Below are positions 1 through 9,419 of a stretch of 64,000 nucleotides of DNA, in pieces. The notes under the pieces are model-generated. The model had not been told where the DNA came from. It did not search any database and saw nothing but the letters and a program-made list of their open reading frames with translations. This stretch comes from Streptomyces caeruleatus (GTDB taxonomy: Bacteria; Actinomycetota; Actinomycetes; Streptomycetales; Streptomycetaceae): NCBI RefSeq assembly GCF_001514235.1, contig NZ_KQ948924.1:1091198-1155197 (forward strand), in the 5' to 3' direction. A program made the position numbers and the translations under genes. Each line of letters starts with the position of its first letter. The stretch's first letter is position 1.

Positions 1-353
1 GCCATCATCGCCAGCGAGCCCTGCGCGGCCGAGCGCACCATCTGCTCGTCGATGCGCGCCCAGGTCGGGTAGAGGGCGACGAGCCAGTTGAAGAGGTTGT
101 GGTCGGTGGCCAGACCCCGGGTGATCCACTGGTAGAAGTGGTGGTGGGTGTTGACCAGGCCGGGGGTGACCAGGTGCCCGGTGGCGTCGATACGGCGTAC
201 GACGTTCTCCAGGCCCTCGGGGGCCTTGCCCGCGCCGAGGGACTCGATGCGGTTGCCGGCGATGACGACGTACCCCGTCGCGTACTCGGTGTCCTGCGCG
301 TCGACGGTGGCGATCGAACAGTTCTCGATGACGATACGCTGGGCTGCTGCCAT
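1..353 (-). CDS. 8-oxoguanine deaminase, N-terminal part (cut by window edge)
   Basis: Amidohydrolase-superfamily deaminase that probably converts 8-oxoguanine (or a related purine) to urate plus ammonia in the cytosol, feeding the uricase genes beside it. About 117 residues are visible. The metal-binding motif NTHHHFYQW and the following RGLATDHNLFNWL stretch are typical of the 8-oxoguanine deaminase / hydroxydechloroatrazine hydrolase subfamily. The ATG has AAGGGG just upstream on the minus strand. The C-terminal metal ligands lie outside the window, so the exact substrate is assigned by family resemblance and by neighbours, not by catalytic residues. Confidence 0.85.
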   Translation of the reverse strand, partial: MAAAQRIVIENCSIATVDAQDTEYATGYVVIAGNRIESLGAGKAPEGLENVVRRIDATGHLVTPGLVNTHHHFYQWITRGLATDHNLFNWLVALYPTWARIDEQMVRSAAQGSLAMM

Positions 354-423
354 GGTTCGCCCCTTTTTCACGGGAGTTGTGCTGATCGGAGAGGGCACGG
401 CAGGACCCCGGGAGTTTTGAGTG

Positions 424-472
424 CCGTGACCGGGGAGCCGGGTCCGCGGGGAGGCGGGTTCCCCGGTCACGG
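424..472 (-). terminator. Terminator of the uricase operon
   Basis: A 13-bp GC-rich stem (424-436 paired with 460-472) with a 23-nt loop lies just past the uricase stop codon and ahead of the deaminase start. It probably ends the uraD-uraH-uox message, so the deaminase would have its own promoter or depend on read-through. Confidence 0.6.
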
Positions 473-490
473 GTGCCGAAAGGGGATGGA

Positions 491-1414
491 TCAGAGGTTG
501 GTGAGGTCCATCGGGATCTTCGCCTCGCAGCCGTCCCGCAGGATGGTGGCCTCGATCAGGCCGTAGGGGCGGTCGGCGGCGAAGTACACCTCGTTGTCGT
601 TCTTCAGCCCGAAGGGCTCCAGGTCGACGAGGAAGTGGTGCTTGTTCGGCAGCGAGAAGCGGACCTCGTCGATCTCGCTGCGGTTGTTGATGATCCGCGA
701 ACCCATCTGGTACAGGGTCTGCTGGAGGGAGAGCGAGTAGGTCTCGGCGAAGGCCTGGAGCATGTGCTTCCTGGTCTGCTCGTAGGACTTCTCCCAGTTG
801 GGCATCCGCTGCTCGTCGTCGGTCCAGTTGAACCGCCAGCGGCCGGAGACCTGGGTCGCCAGGATGCGGTCGTACGCCTCCTTGAGCGTCGTGTACTTGT
901 CCTTGACGTAACCCCAGAACTCGGAGTTCGTCGAGTTCATCACGACCAGGTCCTTGAGGCCCGAGACGACCTCCCACTTCTCACCGTCGTAGGTGATCTG
1001 CGTGACCCTGGTCTCCTGGCCCTTGCGGACGAAGGAGTGCTTGACCTCGTCGGCGCCGATGAACTGCGAGTTGGCGTCGGAGGCGTCGATCCGCTCCCAG
1101 GCGTACTCCTCGATCCGGATCCGGGCCTGGTGGATCGGCTCCTGCGAGGTGACGAAGTGACGGGCGAGGTGGATGCCGAACTGCTCGGCGGACTCGATGC
1201 CGTACTCCTTGGCGAACGCGTACACCGTGTTCTTGGTGGTGTCGGTCGGCAGGACGTTGGCGTTCGAGCCGGAGTAGTGGACCTCGTCCATGTCGCCGGA
1301 GAGGGCGACGGAGACGTTCAGGTCCTTGATGTGATGGGTGGCGCCGTCCCGCGTGATCTTTACGACTCGGTTCTCGGCCTTGCCGTACTGGTTCTGTCCC
1401 AGGATCGTGGGCAT
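491..1414 (-). CDS. uox: Urate oxidase (uricase)
   Basis: Cofactor-free oxidase converting urate, O2 and water to 5-hydroxyisourate and H2O2. The 307-residue product has the usual length. The N-terminal QYGKAENRV stretch carries the expected catalytic lysine (K12), PTDTTKNTVYAFAKE carries the conserved threonine, and NKHHFLVDLEPF near the C terminus carries the histidine. The ATG 5 nt after the 5-hydroxyisourate hydrolase stop was chosen because the family begins there; the frame stays open upstream only by chance. It is the last gene of a tight three-gene operon, so its peroxide output is made together with the enzymes that consume its unstable product. Confidence 0.97.
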   Translation of the reverse strand: MPTILGQNQYGKAENRVVKITRDGATHHIKDLNVSVALSGDMDEVHYSGSNANVLPTDTTKNTVYAFAKEYGIESAEQFGIHLARHFVTSQEPIHQARIRIEEYAWERIDASDANSQFIGADEVKHSFVRKGQETRVTQITYDGEKWEVVSGLKDLVVMNSTNSEFWGYVKDKYTTLKEAYDRILATQVSGRWRFNWTDDEQRMPNWEKSYEQTRKHMLQAFAETYSLSLQQTLYQMGSRIINNRSEIDEVRFSLPNKHHFLVDLEPFGLKNDNEVYFAADRPYGLIEATILRDGCEAKIPMDLTNL

Positions 1415-1419
1415 GTCTG

Positions 1420-1812
1420 CTAGCTCCCTCGGTAAACGGAGTAGCCGAACGGGTTGAGCAGCAGCGGTACGTGGTAATGCTCCCCAGGCTGCACGGCGAA
1501 GGTGATCGCCACCTCGGGGAAGAACACGGCACCGCTGTCCCGATTCGCGGGGGCGTCCTGCTGCGCATCGGCTTGCTTCTTCTCGAAATACGGCTCGACG
1601 GCGAAGTCGAGCCGTACGTGTGTGGTCCCCTCCGGCAGCGCCGGGAGGTCCTTGCACCGCCCGTCCGCGTCGGTCGCGGAGCCGCCGAGCGTCTGCCAGC
1701 CGGCGTCCCGGCCCGTGCGGGCGGAGAGCTGGACGGCGACGGCCTCGGCGGGGCGGCCGACGCTGGTGTCCAGGATGTGGGTGGACACGGAGGCGGTGGT
1801 GGCGGTGCTCAT
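1420..1812 (-). CDS. uraH: 5-hydroxyisourate hydrolase (transthyretin-like)
   Basis: Hydrolyses 5-hydroxyisourate, the uricase product, to OHCU. The 130-residue protein has the family signatures: the N-terminal VSTHILDTSVGRPA with the catalytic histidine, the central VRLDFAVEPYF, and the C-terminal GYSVYRGS ending, in which YRGS distinguishes the enzyme from vertebrate transthyretin. It lies 4 nt after the OHCU decarboxylase stop and 5 nt before the uricase start, so the three are almost certainly cotranscribed. Confidence 0.97.
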   Translation of the reverse strand: MSTATTASVSTHILDTSVGRPAEAVAVQLSARTGRDAGWQTLGGSATDADGRCKDLPALPEGTTHVRLDFAVEPYFEKKQADAQQDAPANRDSGAVFFPEVAITFAVQPGEHYHVPLLLNPFGYSVYRGS

Positions 1813-1816
1813 GGGG

Positions 1817-2329
1817 TCAGGCTTCCTCTTCGACGATGCGGGCGAGCCGGATACGGTTGATCTTGCCCAGCTCGGTGCGGACGATCTCCCGCTCCTGCTC
1901 CGGCGAGTTGCCGATCCGTTCCTTGACCGCGTCGCGCATCTGCTCGCCGGTCCGGCCGGTGGCGCAGATCAGGAAGACATGGCCGAACCGGTCCTGGTAG
2001 GCCAGGTTGAGTTCGAGCATCTCCGCCTTGAGCTCCTCGGAGGCGCCGGCCATGCCGCGCTGCTCCCGGGCCGAGGTCGGGTCGCCCGGCTTGGGGCGGC
2101 CGATCGGCGGGTGCCCGGCCATCGCCTCCTGGAGGTCCTCGGCGGTCAGCTCGGCCGTGGCGGCGTCACTGGCCTCGTAGAGGTCGTCGGCGGTGGCGTA
2201 GGGGCGGGCGGCGAGCAGCCGCTTCGCCCATGCCGTGGAGGCGCACGCCTCGTGGAGCGCGGCGAACGCCGCGTGCTCCTCCAGGGCGTTGAACCGGGTC
2301 AGGCCCGGGGGCGTGGAATTCGACGTCAC
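1817..2329 (-). CDS. uraD: OHCU decarboxylase
   Basis: 2-oxo-4-hydroxy-4-carboxy-5-ureidoimidazoline decarboxylase, which gives (S)-allantoin. The 170-residue all-helical protein carries the AGHPPIGRP segment with the catalytic histidine and the ELNLAYQDRFGHVFLICATGR core. It is the first gene of the minus-strand operon with uraH and uox. A 15-bp dyad with an embedded TTGACG box lies about 80 nt upstream of its start. Confidence 0.96.
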   Translation of the reverse strand: MTSNSTPPGLTRFNALEEHAAFAALHEACASTAWAKRLLAARPYATADDLYEASDAATAELTAEDLQEAMAGHPPIGRPKPGDPTSAREQRGMAGASEELKAEMLELNLAYQDRFGHVFLICATGRTGEQMRDAVKERIGNSPEQEREIVRTELGKINRIRLARIVEEEA

Positions 2330-2405
2330 GGGAGCCTCCGTGGCCGCGCAGGGCCTTCGTACTGAACGGGCGTGCCGATAGCTAACGCCCTACGACGACG
2401 AGACG

Positions 2406-2420
2406 TCAACACTTTGTTGA
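2406..2420 (-). promoter_or_regulatory. Operator/promoter of the uricase operon
   Basis: The dyad TCAACACTTTGTTGA ends in a TTGACG -35-like box when read on the minus strand. A weak -10-like TTAGCT follows after about 18 nt. With flanks it matches the catalase promoter dyad (5213-5227) at 18 of 19 positions (TTCAACAAASTGTTGACGT). Overlap with the -35 box suits repression. The bound protein is unknown; the adjacent HTH protein is a candidate. Confidence 0.65.
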
Positions 2421-2463
2421 AAATTCGCGGCGACGAAACCGGGCGGGCCCCCCGCCGACCACC

Positions 2464-2832
2464 TCAGGCGTTCTTGTCCCGGTTCAGGTAGTTGTAGACG
2501 GTGAAGCGGCTCACCCCGAGCGCGCTCGCCACGGTCTCCACGCCGTGCCGCACGGAGAAGGCGCCCCGCGCCTCCAGTATCCGTACGACCTCCTGCTTGG
2601 CCTTGCGGTCCAGGTCGGCCAGCGGCCGGCCCTTCCTGCGCTCCATGGCGGCCAGGATGTGGTCCAGGGAGTCGGCGAGCTGGGGCAGCCGTACGGCGAC
2701 GACGTCGGCACCCTGCCAGGAGAGCACGACGTCCTCGGGGCCGGCCTCGTCCGGCGGGAGTATCTCGCCACCCATGGCGTCGACCAGCGGCTTCACGGCC
2801 GCGATGAAGGGCTCGCCCCCGGCGCCGGTCAC
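2464..2832 (-). CDS. HTH transcriptional regulator (DauR/YheO-like HTH)
   Basis: A 122-residue protein, probably the local regulator of urate catabolism. The C-terminal half (about residues 65-120) reads DLDRKAKQEVVRILEARGAFSV, then VETVASALGVSRFTVYNYL, a helix-turn-helix of the type found at the end of DauR/YheO-like regulators. The N-terminal half has no motif I recognise and lacks a full PAS domain. Its start overlaps the upstream small gene by ATGA, implying translational coupling. It lies just upstream of the uricase-operon operator. Control of uraD-uraH-uox and catalase is inferred from position and the shared dyad. Confidence 0.75.
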   Translation of the reverse strand: MTGAGGEPFIAAVKPLVDAMGGEILPPDEAGPEDVVLSWQGADVVAVRLPQLADSLDHILAAMERRKGRPLADLDRKAKQEVVRILEARGAFSVRHGVETVASALGVSRFTVYNYLNRDKNA

Positions 2833-3080
2833 CGGTCGCCCTCCCCGACCACGTTGAGCTGGAGGGAGATCCGGGTGGCACCGGCCTCCAGGCTCCTGCG
2901 CAGCAGGGCGTCCACGGCGGTGAGCACGGCGTCGGCACCGCCCTCCGCCGTGTTGCCGAACGGACCGACGTCCACCGCGTCCAGCGCGGCCGCCTCGATG
3001 ACCTCGCGGGCCGCCAACGCGTGCGCGGGCGCCTCGTCGAGATCGAAGGGCTCGGTCGTGAACTCCACTCTCAATCGCAC
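2829..3080 (-). CDS. Small conserved protein, possibly MTH1187/DUF77-like
   Basis: An 83-residue protein of unknown function. The stretch VGPFGNTAEGGADAVLTAVD followed by LEAGATRISLQLNV resembles the C-terminal half of the MTH1187/YkoF thiamine-binding fold (PMGT-x-EG, then an EAGA-x-R beta strand). The match is by eye and weak. The stop overlaps the start of the HTH gene by 4 nt, so the two are a coupled pair; a ligand-sensing partner is one possibility. The start is divergent from hydroxypyruvate isomerase. Confidence 0.6.
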   Translation of the reverse strand: MRLRVEFTTEPFDLDEAPAHALAAREVIEAAALDAVDVGPFGNTAEGGADAVLTAVDALLRRSLEAGATRISLQLNVVGEGDR

Positions 3081-3151
3081 GCGGTCAACCTAACGCGCGG
3101 CGCCGCCTTCCGCCGAGCCCTCTTGACAAGCTGGGACACACAACGGCAATC

Positions 3152-3187
3152 TTCCAATAAGCAGAAACTAACTTCCGCAATACGGAA
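3152..3187 (+). promoter_or_regulatory. Tandem 15-bp operators upstream of hydroxypyruvate isomerase
   Basis: An imperfect dyad TTCCAATAAGCAGAA (3152-3166) and a perfect-armed dyad TTCCGCAATACGGAA (3173-3187) have starts 21 bp apart. A TTGACA box at 3123 with an 18-nt spacer to CAATCT puts the first dyad at or just after the -10 region, as expected for repression. The same weak/strong pair with the same spacing precedes glyoxylate carboligase (9280-9315). In S. coelicolor the repressor AllR controls allantoin and glyoxylate genes; assigning these sites to AllR is inference. Confidence 0.65.
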
Positions 3188-3215
3188 ACTTGACACGGAA
3201 GGGAGCGCCGGCGAT

Positions 3216-4073
3216 ATGCCAGTCTTTGAATCGGACACAGCCGCAGAGCAGCGCTTCAACGTCAACCTGTCGATCCTCTTCACGGAACTCCCGCTCCTGG
3301 AGCGTCCCGCGGCCGCCGCCGCGGCCGGCTTCACCGCGGTCGAGCTGTGGTGGCCCTGGGTCGACTCCCCCACCCCCGAGCAGTCCGAGCTCGACGCCCT
3401 GAAGAAGGCCATCGAGGACGCGGGCGTCCAGCTCACGGGGCTGAACTTCTACGCCGGTCAGCTGCCCGGCCCCGACCGCGGCGCCCTGTCGGTCCCGGGC
3501 GAGGAGTCGGAGAAGTTCCGCGCCAACATCGACGTGGTGGCGGACTTCGCGGCCTCCCTGGGCTGCAAGGCGCTCAACGCCCTGTACGGCAACCGCGTCG
3601 AGGGCGTGGACCCGGCCGAGCAGGACGCGCTCGCGCTGGAGAACCTGGTCCTCGCGGCCCGGGCGGCCGACCGCATCGGCGCGATCCTGCTGATCGAGAC
3701 GCTGAACAAGCCGGAGTCGCCGCTGTACCCGCTGGTCAGCGCCCCGGCCGGCGTCGGCGTCGTCGACAAGGTCAACGAGGCGACGGGGCTGGGCAACGCG
3801 AAGTTCCTCATGGACCTGTACCACCTGTCCATGAACGGCGAGGACCTGCCGGCGGTGATCGAGCAGTACGCCGCGAAGACCGGCCATGTGCAGATCGCCG
3901 ACAACCCGGGGCGCGGCGCGCCCGGCACGGGGGCGCTGCCGCTTGAGGAGCTGTTGGGCCGGTTGCAGAAGGCCGGTTACGAGGGCTGGGTCGGGCTTGA
4001 GTACAAGCCGGGTGACCGTCCGAGTGCGGAGGCGTTCGGCTGGCTGCCGGTGGAGCACCGCGCCGGCCGCTGA
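3216..4073 (+). CDS. hyi: Hydroxypyruvate isomerase
   Basis: TIM-barrel sugar-phosphate-isomerase-like enzyme interconverting hydroxypyruvate and tartronate semialdehyde in the glycerate pathway from glyoxylate. The 285-residue protein has FNVNLSILFTELPLLERP at the N terminus, ALNALYGNR, LIETLNKPESP and LMDLYHLSMNGED, and ends with GWVGLEYKPGDRPSAEAFGWL; the conserved acidic residues suit a metal site. The ATG was chosen because AAGGGAG precedes it and the family begins there; the frame remains open further upstream. It probably forms an operon with tartronate semialdehyde reductase 143 nt downstream. Confidence 0.93.
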   Translation: MPVFESDTAAEQRFNVNLSILFTELPLLERPAAAAAAGFTAVELWWPWVDSPTPEQSELDALKKAIEDAGVQLTGLNFYAGQLPGPDRGALSVPGEESEKFRANIDVVADFAASLGCKALNALYGNRVEGVDPAEQDALALENLVLAARAADRIGAILLIETLNKPESPLYPLVSAPAGVGVVDKVNEATGLGNAKFLMDLYHLSMNGEDLPAVIEQYAAKTGHVQIADNPGRGAPGTGALPLEELLGRLQKAGYEGWVGLEYKPGDRPSAEAFGWLPVEHRAGR

Positions 4074-4075
4074 CG

Positions 4076-4162
4076 GCGCCGGCCCTGAGGGGCTGCCCCC
4101 AGACCCCCGCTTCGGCCCCGAAAGGGCCTCGTCCTCAAACGCCGGACGGGCTGAATTTCGCT
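4076..4162. repeat. Streptomyces-type intergenic repeat with hairpin potential
   Basis: The gap between the isomerase and reductase genes contains GGGGCTGCCCCCAGACCCC and then CTCAAACGCCGGACGGGCTG, a short element I recognise as very common between genes in Streptomyces chromosomes. It contains complementary GGGGCTG/CAGACCCC and GGCCC/GGGCC segments and may act as a weak terminator or mRNA stabiliser. Its function is not established. Confidence 0.5.
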
Positions 4163-4216
4163 GACCGGCATCTATTCGTTTGCGCACCACAGCAGTTCAG
4201 AGAGGTACCCCCAATC

Positions 4217-5107
4217 ATGAGCAACCTCCCCAAGATCGCCTGGATAGGCCTCGGCATCATGGGCTCCCCCATGTCCGAGAACCTGATCAAGGCGGGCTAC
4301 CAGGTCACCGGCTTCACGCTGGAGCAGGACAAGCTGGACCGCCTGGCCGCCGCAGGCGGTGCGGTGGCCGCCTCGATCGCCGAGGCCGTGAAGGACGCCG
4401 ATGTCGTCATCACGATGGTGCCGGCCTCCCCGCAGGTCGAGGCCATCTCCTACGGCCCCGACGGGATCCTGGAGAACGCGAAGTCCGGCGCGCTGCTGAT
4501 CGACATGTCCTCGATCACCCCGCAGACCTCGGTCGACCTGGCGAAGGCCGCCAAGGCCAAGGGGATCCGCGTGCTGGACGCCCCGGTGTCCGGCGGCGAG
4601 GCGGGGGCCATCGAGGCCGTGCTGTCGATCATGGTCGGTGGCGAGCAGGCCGACTTCGACACCGCGAAGCCGATCCTCGAAGCCCTCGGCAAGACGATCG
4701 TGCTGTGCGGGCCGCCCGGCTCGGGTCAGACCGTGAAGGCGGCCAACCAGCTGATCGTCGCCGTGAACATCCAGGCGTGCGCCGAGGCCGTGGTCTTCCT
4801 GGAGAAGTCCGGCGTGGACCTGACGGCCGCGCTGGACGTCCTGGGCGGCGGCCTGGCCGGCTCGACCGTGCTGACGCGGAAGAAGGACAACTTCCTGAAC
4901 CGCGACTTCAAGCCCGGTTTCCGCATCGACCTGCACCACAAGGACATGGGCATCGTCACCGACGCCGCCCGCAACGTCGGCGCCGCCCTGCCCGTCGGCG
5001 CCGTCGTCGCCCAGCTGGTCGCGTCCCTGCGTGCGCAGGGCGACGGCGGCCTGGACCACTCGGCCCTGCTGCGGGCCGTGGAGCGCCTCTCCGGCGCCCA
5101 GGTCTGA
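4217..5107 (+). CDS. glxR: 2-hydroxy-3-oxopropionate (tartronate semialdehyde) reductase
   Basis: NAD(P)H-dependent reductase making D-glycerate from tartronate semialdehyde. The 296-residue protein opens with the Rossmann motif IAWIGLGIMGSPMSENL, has the substrate-binding loop DAPVSGGEAGA (about residues 121-131) and the catalytic lysine K174 in GSGQTVKAANQ with N178. These are all hallmarks of the beta-hydroxyacid dehydrogenase family. AGAGAGG lies upstream of the ATG. It links the carboligase product to central metabolism. Confidence 0.94.
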   Translation: MSNLPKIAWIGLGIMGSPMSENLIKAGYQVTGFTLEQDKLDRLAAAGGAVAASIAEAVKDADVVITMVPASPQVEAISYGPDGILENAKSGALLIDMSSITPQTSVDLAKAAKAKGIRVLDAPVSGGEAGAIEAVLSIMVGGEQADFDTAKPILEALGKTIVLCGPPGSGQTVKAANQLIVAVNIQACAEAVVFLEKSGVDLTAALDVLGGGLAGSTVLTRKKDNFLNRDFKPGFRIDLHHKDMGIVTDAARNVGAALPVGAVVAQLVASLRAQGDGGLDHSALLRAVERLSGAQV

Positions 5108-5212
5108 CCAGGTCCGACCGCACCCCGAGACTTCCGGGCGGCGCCCCCGCTGACATCTGTCCTGTCGCGCCCAGGCGGGGGCGTCGCCCGGAATCAACCG
5201 CTGCAAACAACT

Positions 5213-5279
5213 TCAACAAACTGTTGACGTTCAGATTCTCCCACTTCTAGGCTCCATCAAGCGGAAAGAGTTTTCCGCT
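5213..5279 (+). promoter_or_regulatory. Catalase promoter with two dyads
   Basis: TCAACAAACTGTTGA (5213-5227) overlaps the -35 box TTGACG (5224-5229); after 18 nt comes TAGGCT (5248-5253), a good Streptomyces -10. The dyad is nearly identical to the one before the uricase operon. A second perfect dyad, AGCGGAAA/TTTCCGCT (5260-5267 and 5272-5279), lies just downstream of the expected transcription start and could bind a second repressor, for example a Fur-family CatR-like protein (inference). Confidence 0.65.
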
Positions 5280-5318
5280 GCCACCAGCACGGAAGTGCCA
5301 CCGCACGGAAGGTCCACG

Positions 5319-6776
5319 ATGTCGAAGCGCGTGCTCACGACCGAGGCCGGCGCCCCGGTCGCCGACAACCAGAACTCCGCCTCCGCCGGCGTCGGCGGCC
5401 CGCTCCTCCTCCAGGACCAGCACCTGCTGGAGAAGCTGGCGCGCTTCAACCGCGAGCGGATCCCGGAGCGCGTGGTGCACGCCCGGGGCTCCGGCGCGTA
5501 CGGCCACTTCGAGGTGACCGACGACGTCACCGGCTTCACCCACGCCGACTTCCTGAGCGCGGTGGGCAAGCGGACCGAGGTGTTCCTGCGCTTCTCGACC
5601 GTGGCCGACAGCCTCGGCGGCGCGGACGCGGTGCGCGACCCGCGCGGTTTCGCGGTCAAGTTCTATACGGCGGAGGGCAATTACGACCTCGTCGGCAACA
5701 ACACCCCGGTGTTCTTCATCAAGGACCCGATCAAGTTCCCCGACTTCATCCACTCGCAGAAGCGCGACCCGTTCACGGGCCGTCAGGAGCCGGACAACGT
5801 GTGGGACTTCTGGGCACACGCCCCGGAGGCCACGCACCAGGTGACCTGGCTGATGGGCGACCGCGGCATCCCGGCGTCGTACCGCCACATGAACGGCTAC
5901 GGCTCGCACACCTACCAGTGGACGAACGCCGACGGCGAGGCCTTCTTCGTCAAGTACCACTTCAAGACGAACCAGGGCGTGCGCTGCCTGAGCGCCGAGC
6001 AGGGCGCCGAGCTCGCGGGCAAGGACCCGGGCTCCCACCAGACGGACCTGCTGCAGGCCATCGAGCGGGGCGTGCACCCGTCGTGGACGCTGTACGTCCA
6101 GCTCATGCCGGCCGCCGAGGCGGCGGACTACCGCTTCAACCCGTTCGACCTCACCAAGGTCTGGCCGCACAAGGACTACCCGCTCCAGCGCGTGGGCCGT
6201 CTCGTCCTCGACCGCAACCCGGACAACGTCTTCGCCGAGGTCGAGCAGGCCGCGTTCTCCCCGAACAACTTCGTGCCGGGCATCGGCCCCTCCCCCGACA
6301 AGATGCTCCAGGGCCGTCTCTTCGCCTACGCGGACGCGCACCGTTACCGCCTGGGCGTGAACCACACCCAGCTGGCGGTGAACGCCCCCAAGGCGACGAG
6401 CGCGCGGAACTACGGCCGTGACGGCCTCATGGCGACCAACTCCCAGGGCCGTGCCGCGAAGAACTACGAGCCGAACTCCTACGACGGCCCGGTGGAGACC
6501 GGCCGCCCGCTGTCGGCCCCGCTGGCCGTGACCGGCCACACCGGCACCCACGAGGCCCCGCTGCACACCAAGGACGACGACTTCTTCCAGGCGGGCGAGC
6601 TGTACCGCCTCATGTCCGCCGAGGAGAAGTCCCGCCTGATCGCGAACATCGCCGGCGGCCTGTCCCAGGTCTCCCGCGACGACGTGATCGAGAAGAACCT
6701 GGCCCACTTCCACGCCGCCGACCCCGAGTACGGCAAGCGCGTGGAGGAGGCGGTCCGCGCCCTGCGCGAGGACTGA
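5319..6776 (+). CDS. Monofunctional heme catalase (small subunit)
   Basis: Breaks down H2O2 to water and O2 in the cytosol. The 485-residue length fits small-subunit (clade 3) catalases. The distal catalytic histidine lies in [12 protein letters not shown] (H54), the catalytic asparagine in VGNNTPVFF, and the heme-ligand tyrosine in [11 protein letters not shown], the proximal signature. The ATG after GGAAGG was preferred to an upstream in-frame ATG because the family starts with this [14 protein letters not shown] region. The shared operator with the uricase operon suggests its main task here is disposal of uricase-derived peroxide. Confidence 0.97.
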   Translation: MSKRVLTTEAGAPVADNQNSASAGVGGPLLLQDQHLLEKLARFNRERIPERVVHARGSGAYGHFEVTDDVTGFTHADFLSAVGKRTEVFLRFSTVADSLGGADAVRDPRGFAVKFYTAEGNYDLVGNNTPVFFIKDPIKFPDFIHSQKRDPFTGRQEPDNVWDFWAHAPEATHQVTWLMGDRGIPASYRHMNGYGSHTYQWTNADGEAFFVKYHFKTNQGVRCLSAEQGAELAGKDPGSHQTDLLQAIERGVHPSWTLYVQLMPAAEAADYRFNPFDLTKVWPHKDYPLQRVGRLVLDRNPDNVFAEVEQAAFSPNNFVPGIGPSPDKMLQGRLFAYADAHRYRLGVNHTQLAVNAPKATSARNYGRDGLMATNSQGRAAKNYEPNSYDGPVETGRPLSAPLAVTGHTGTHEAPLHTKDDDFFQAGELYRLMSAEEKSRLIANIAGGLSQVSRDDVIEKNLAHFHAADPEYGKRVEEAVRALRED

Positions 6777-6786
6777 ACCCCCGGGC

Positions 6787-6825
6787 TGCGTCCGACTCCT
6801 GACGGGAGGTCATGAGCCGGACGCA
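6787..6825 (+). terminator. Terminator after catalase
   Basis: A 17-nt arm (6787-6803) pairs with 6809-6825 at 15 of 17 positions around a 5-nt loop, 10 nt past the catalase stop. Confidence 0.75.
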
Positions 6826-7260
6826 CCGCCCGCGCCACAGCGCCGATCGACCCGGATGAGGGGTGGTCGACCGGCAACGGGGCGCGGGCAACGTGAGGAC
6901 CGCGGCGGCGTGCGAGCCAGTGCGGTGGTGAAGGTCCGGGCCTCCTTCTCGACCAGAGGGAAGGAGCCCCCGGTTCCGTCGCTGCCGCCGCGGTCCCGAG
7001 CCTCCCCCCAAAGACCCCGTCCGGCGGCGCGAACGTCCTGTCGCGCCCAGCCTCGCACCGTCGGACGGCCACAACCCCCTACCTCACCGGCCGAAGAGCG
7101 CCGGGTACGGACGGTCCCGTACCCGGCGCTCTTCGGTGTTCCCCGAGCCCTACCGGCGTACGCCACCGGTCGTACGCCCTCTACGCAACCCTCAAATCAA
7201 CCTCTGAACACACGTCGCGAGGCTTCAACCGCGCCCGGTGCAGGGCACATTGTTCTCACA
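6826..7260. other. Gap holding a perfect 20-bp hairpin
   Basis: No gene is supportable here; long open frames are GC-bias shadows. The notable element is a perfect 20-bp stem (7091-7110 with 7117-7136) around a 6-nt loop, strong enough to stop transcription from either side. What it serves is unclear, because another terminator already follows catalase. Confidence 0.6.
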
Positions 7261-7379
7261 CGAGGCCCGCCGACACGGGGGCGGCGGGCCTCGACGGGGG
7301 AGCACGGTTCACGGGGGAGCACGGTTCACGGGGGAGCACGGAAAAGGGGCGGTCCGGCCTTTCGGCTGGACCGCCCCTT
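7261..7379 (-). terminator. Two hairpins and a 17-bp tandem repeat after glyoxylate carboligase
   Basis: Next to the carboligase stop a stem pairs 7344-7355 with 7368-7379. Further downstream another pairs 7261-7271 with 7283-7293. Between them a 17-bp unit, ACGGGGGAGCACGGTTC, is repeated 2.8 times (7294-7341). Together they make a strong minus-strand termination region. Confidence 0.7.
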
Positions 7380-7407
7380 CGGTGTCCGGGCGGGTGGAGC
7401 GGGCGTG

Positions 7408-9192
<1,785 letters not shown>

Positions 9193-9279
9193 TGAGTACT
9201 CCTGCTTCGGCTGTCGGATTCGCACTCCCGTCGCGCCCCGCGGTGAGCAATTCCGTGACGATGTCGGTTCCGCACTGAT

Positions 9280-9315
9280 TTCCACATTGCGGAAACACTT
9301 TTCTACTATCTGGAA
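9280..9315 (-). promoter_or_regulatory. Tandem 15-bp operators upstream of glyoxylate carboligase
   Basis: Read toward gcl, a weak dyad TTCCAGATAGTAGAA (9301-9315) precedes a strong dyad TTCCGCAATGTGGAA (9280-9294), with starts 21 bp apart. The strong dyad matches the isomerase operator at 13 of 15 positions and the weak pair at 11 of 15, with the same order and the same 6-nt gap. This is good evidence for one regulator of both glyoxylate genes. Confidence 0.65.
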
Positions 9316-9419
9316 GCAATGTAGGTGGGCCGGTGAAGGCCGTCAAGGGGCGGACAACCGGGCGCCCCCTGGAGGACGATGGGAGCGCTGTCCCGATACG
9401 AGGGCGTCCTGGAGTGGCC

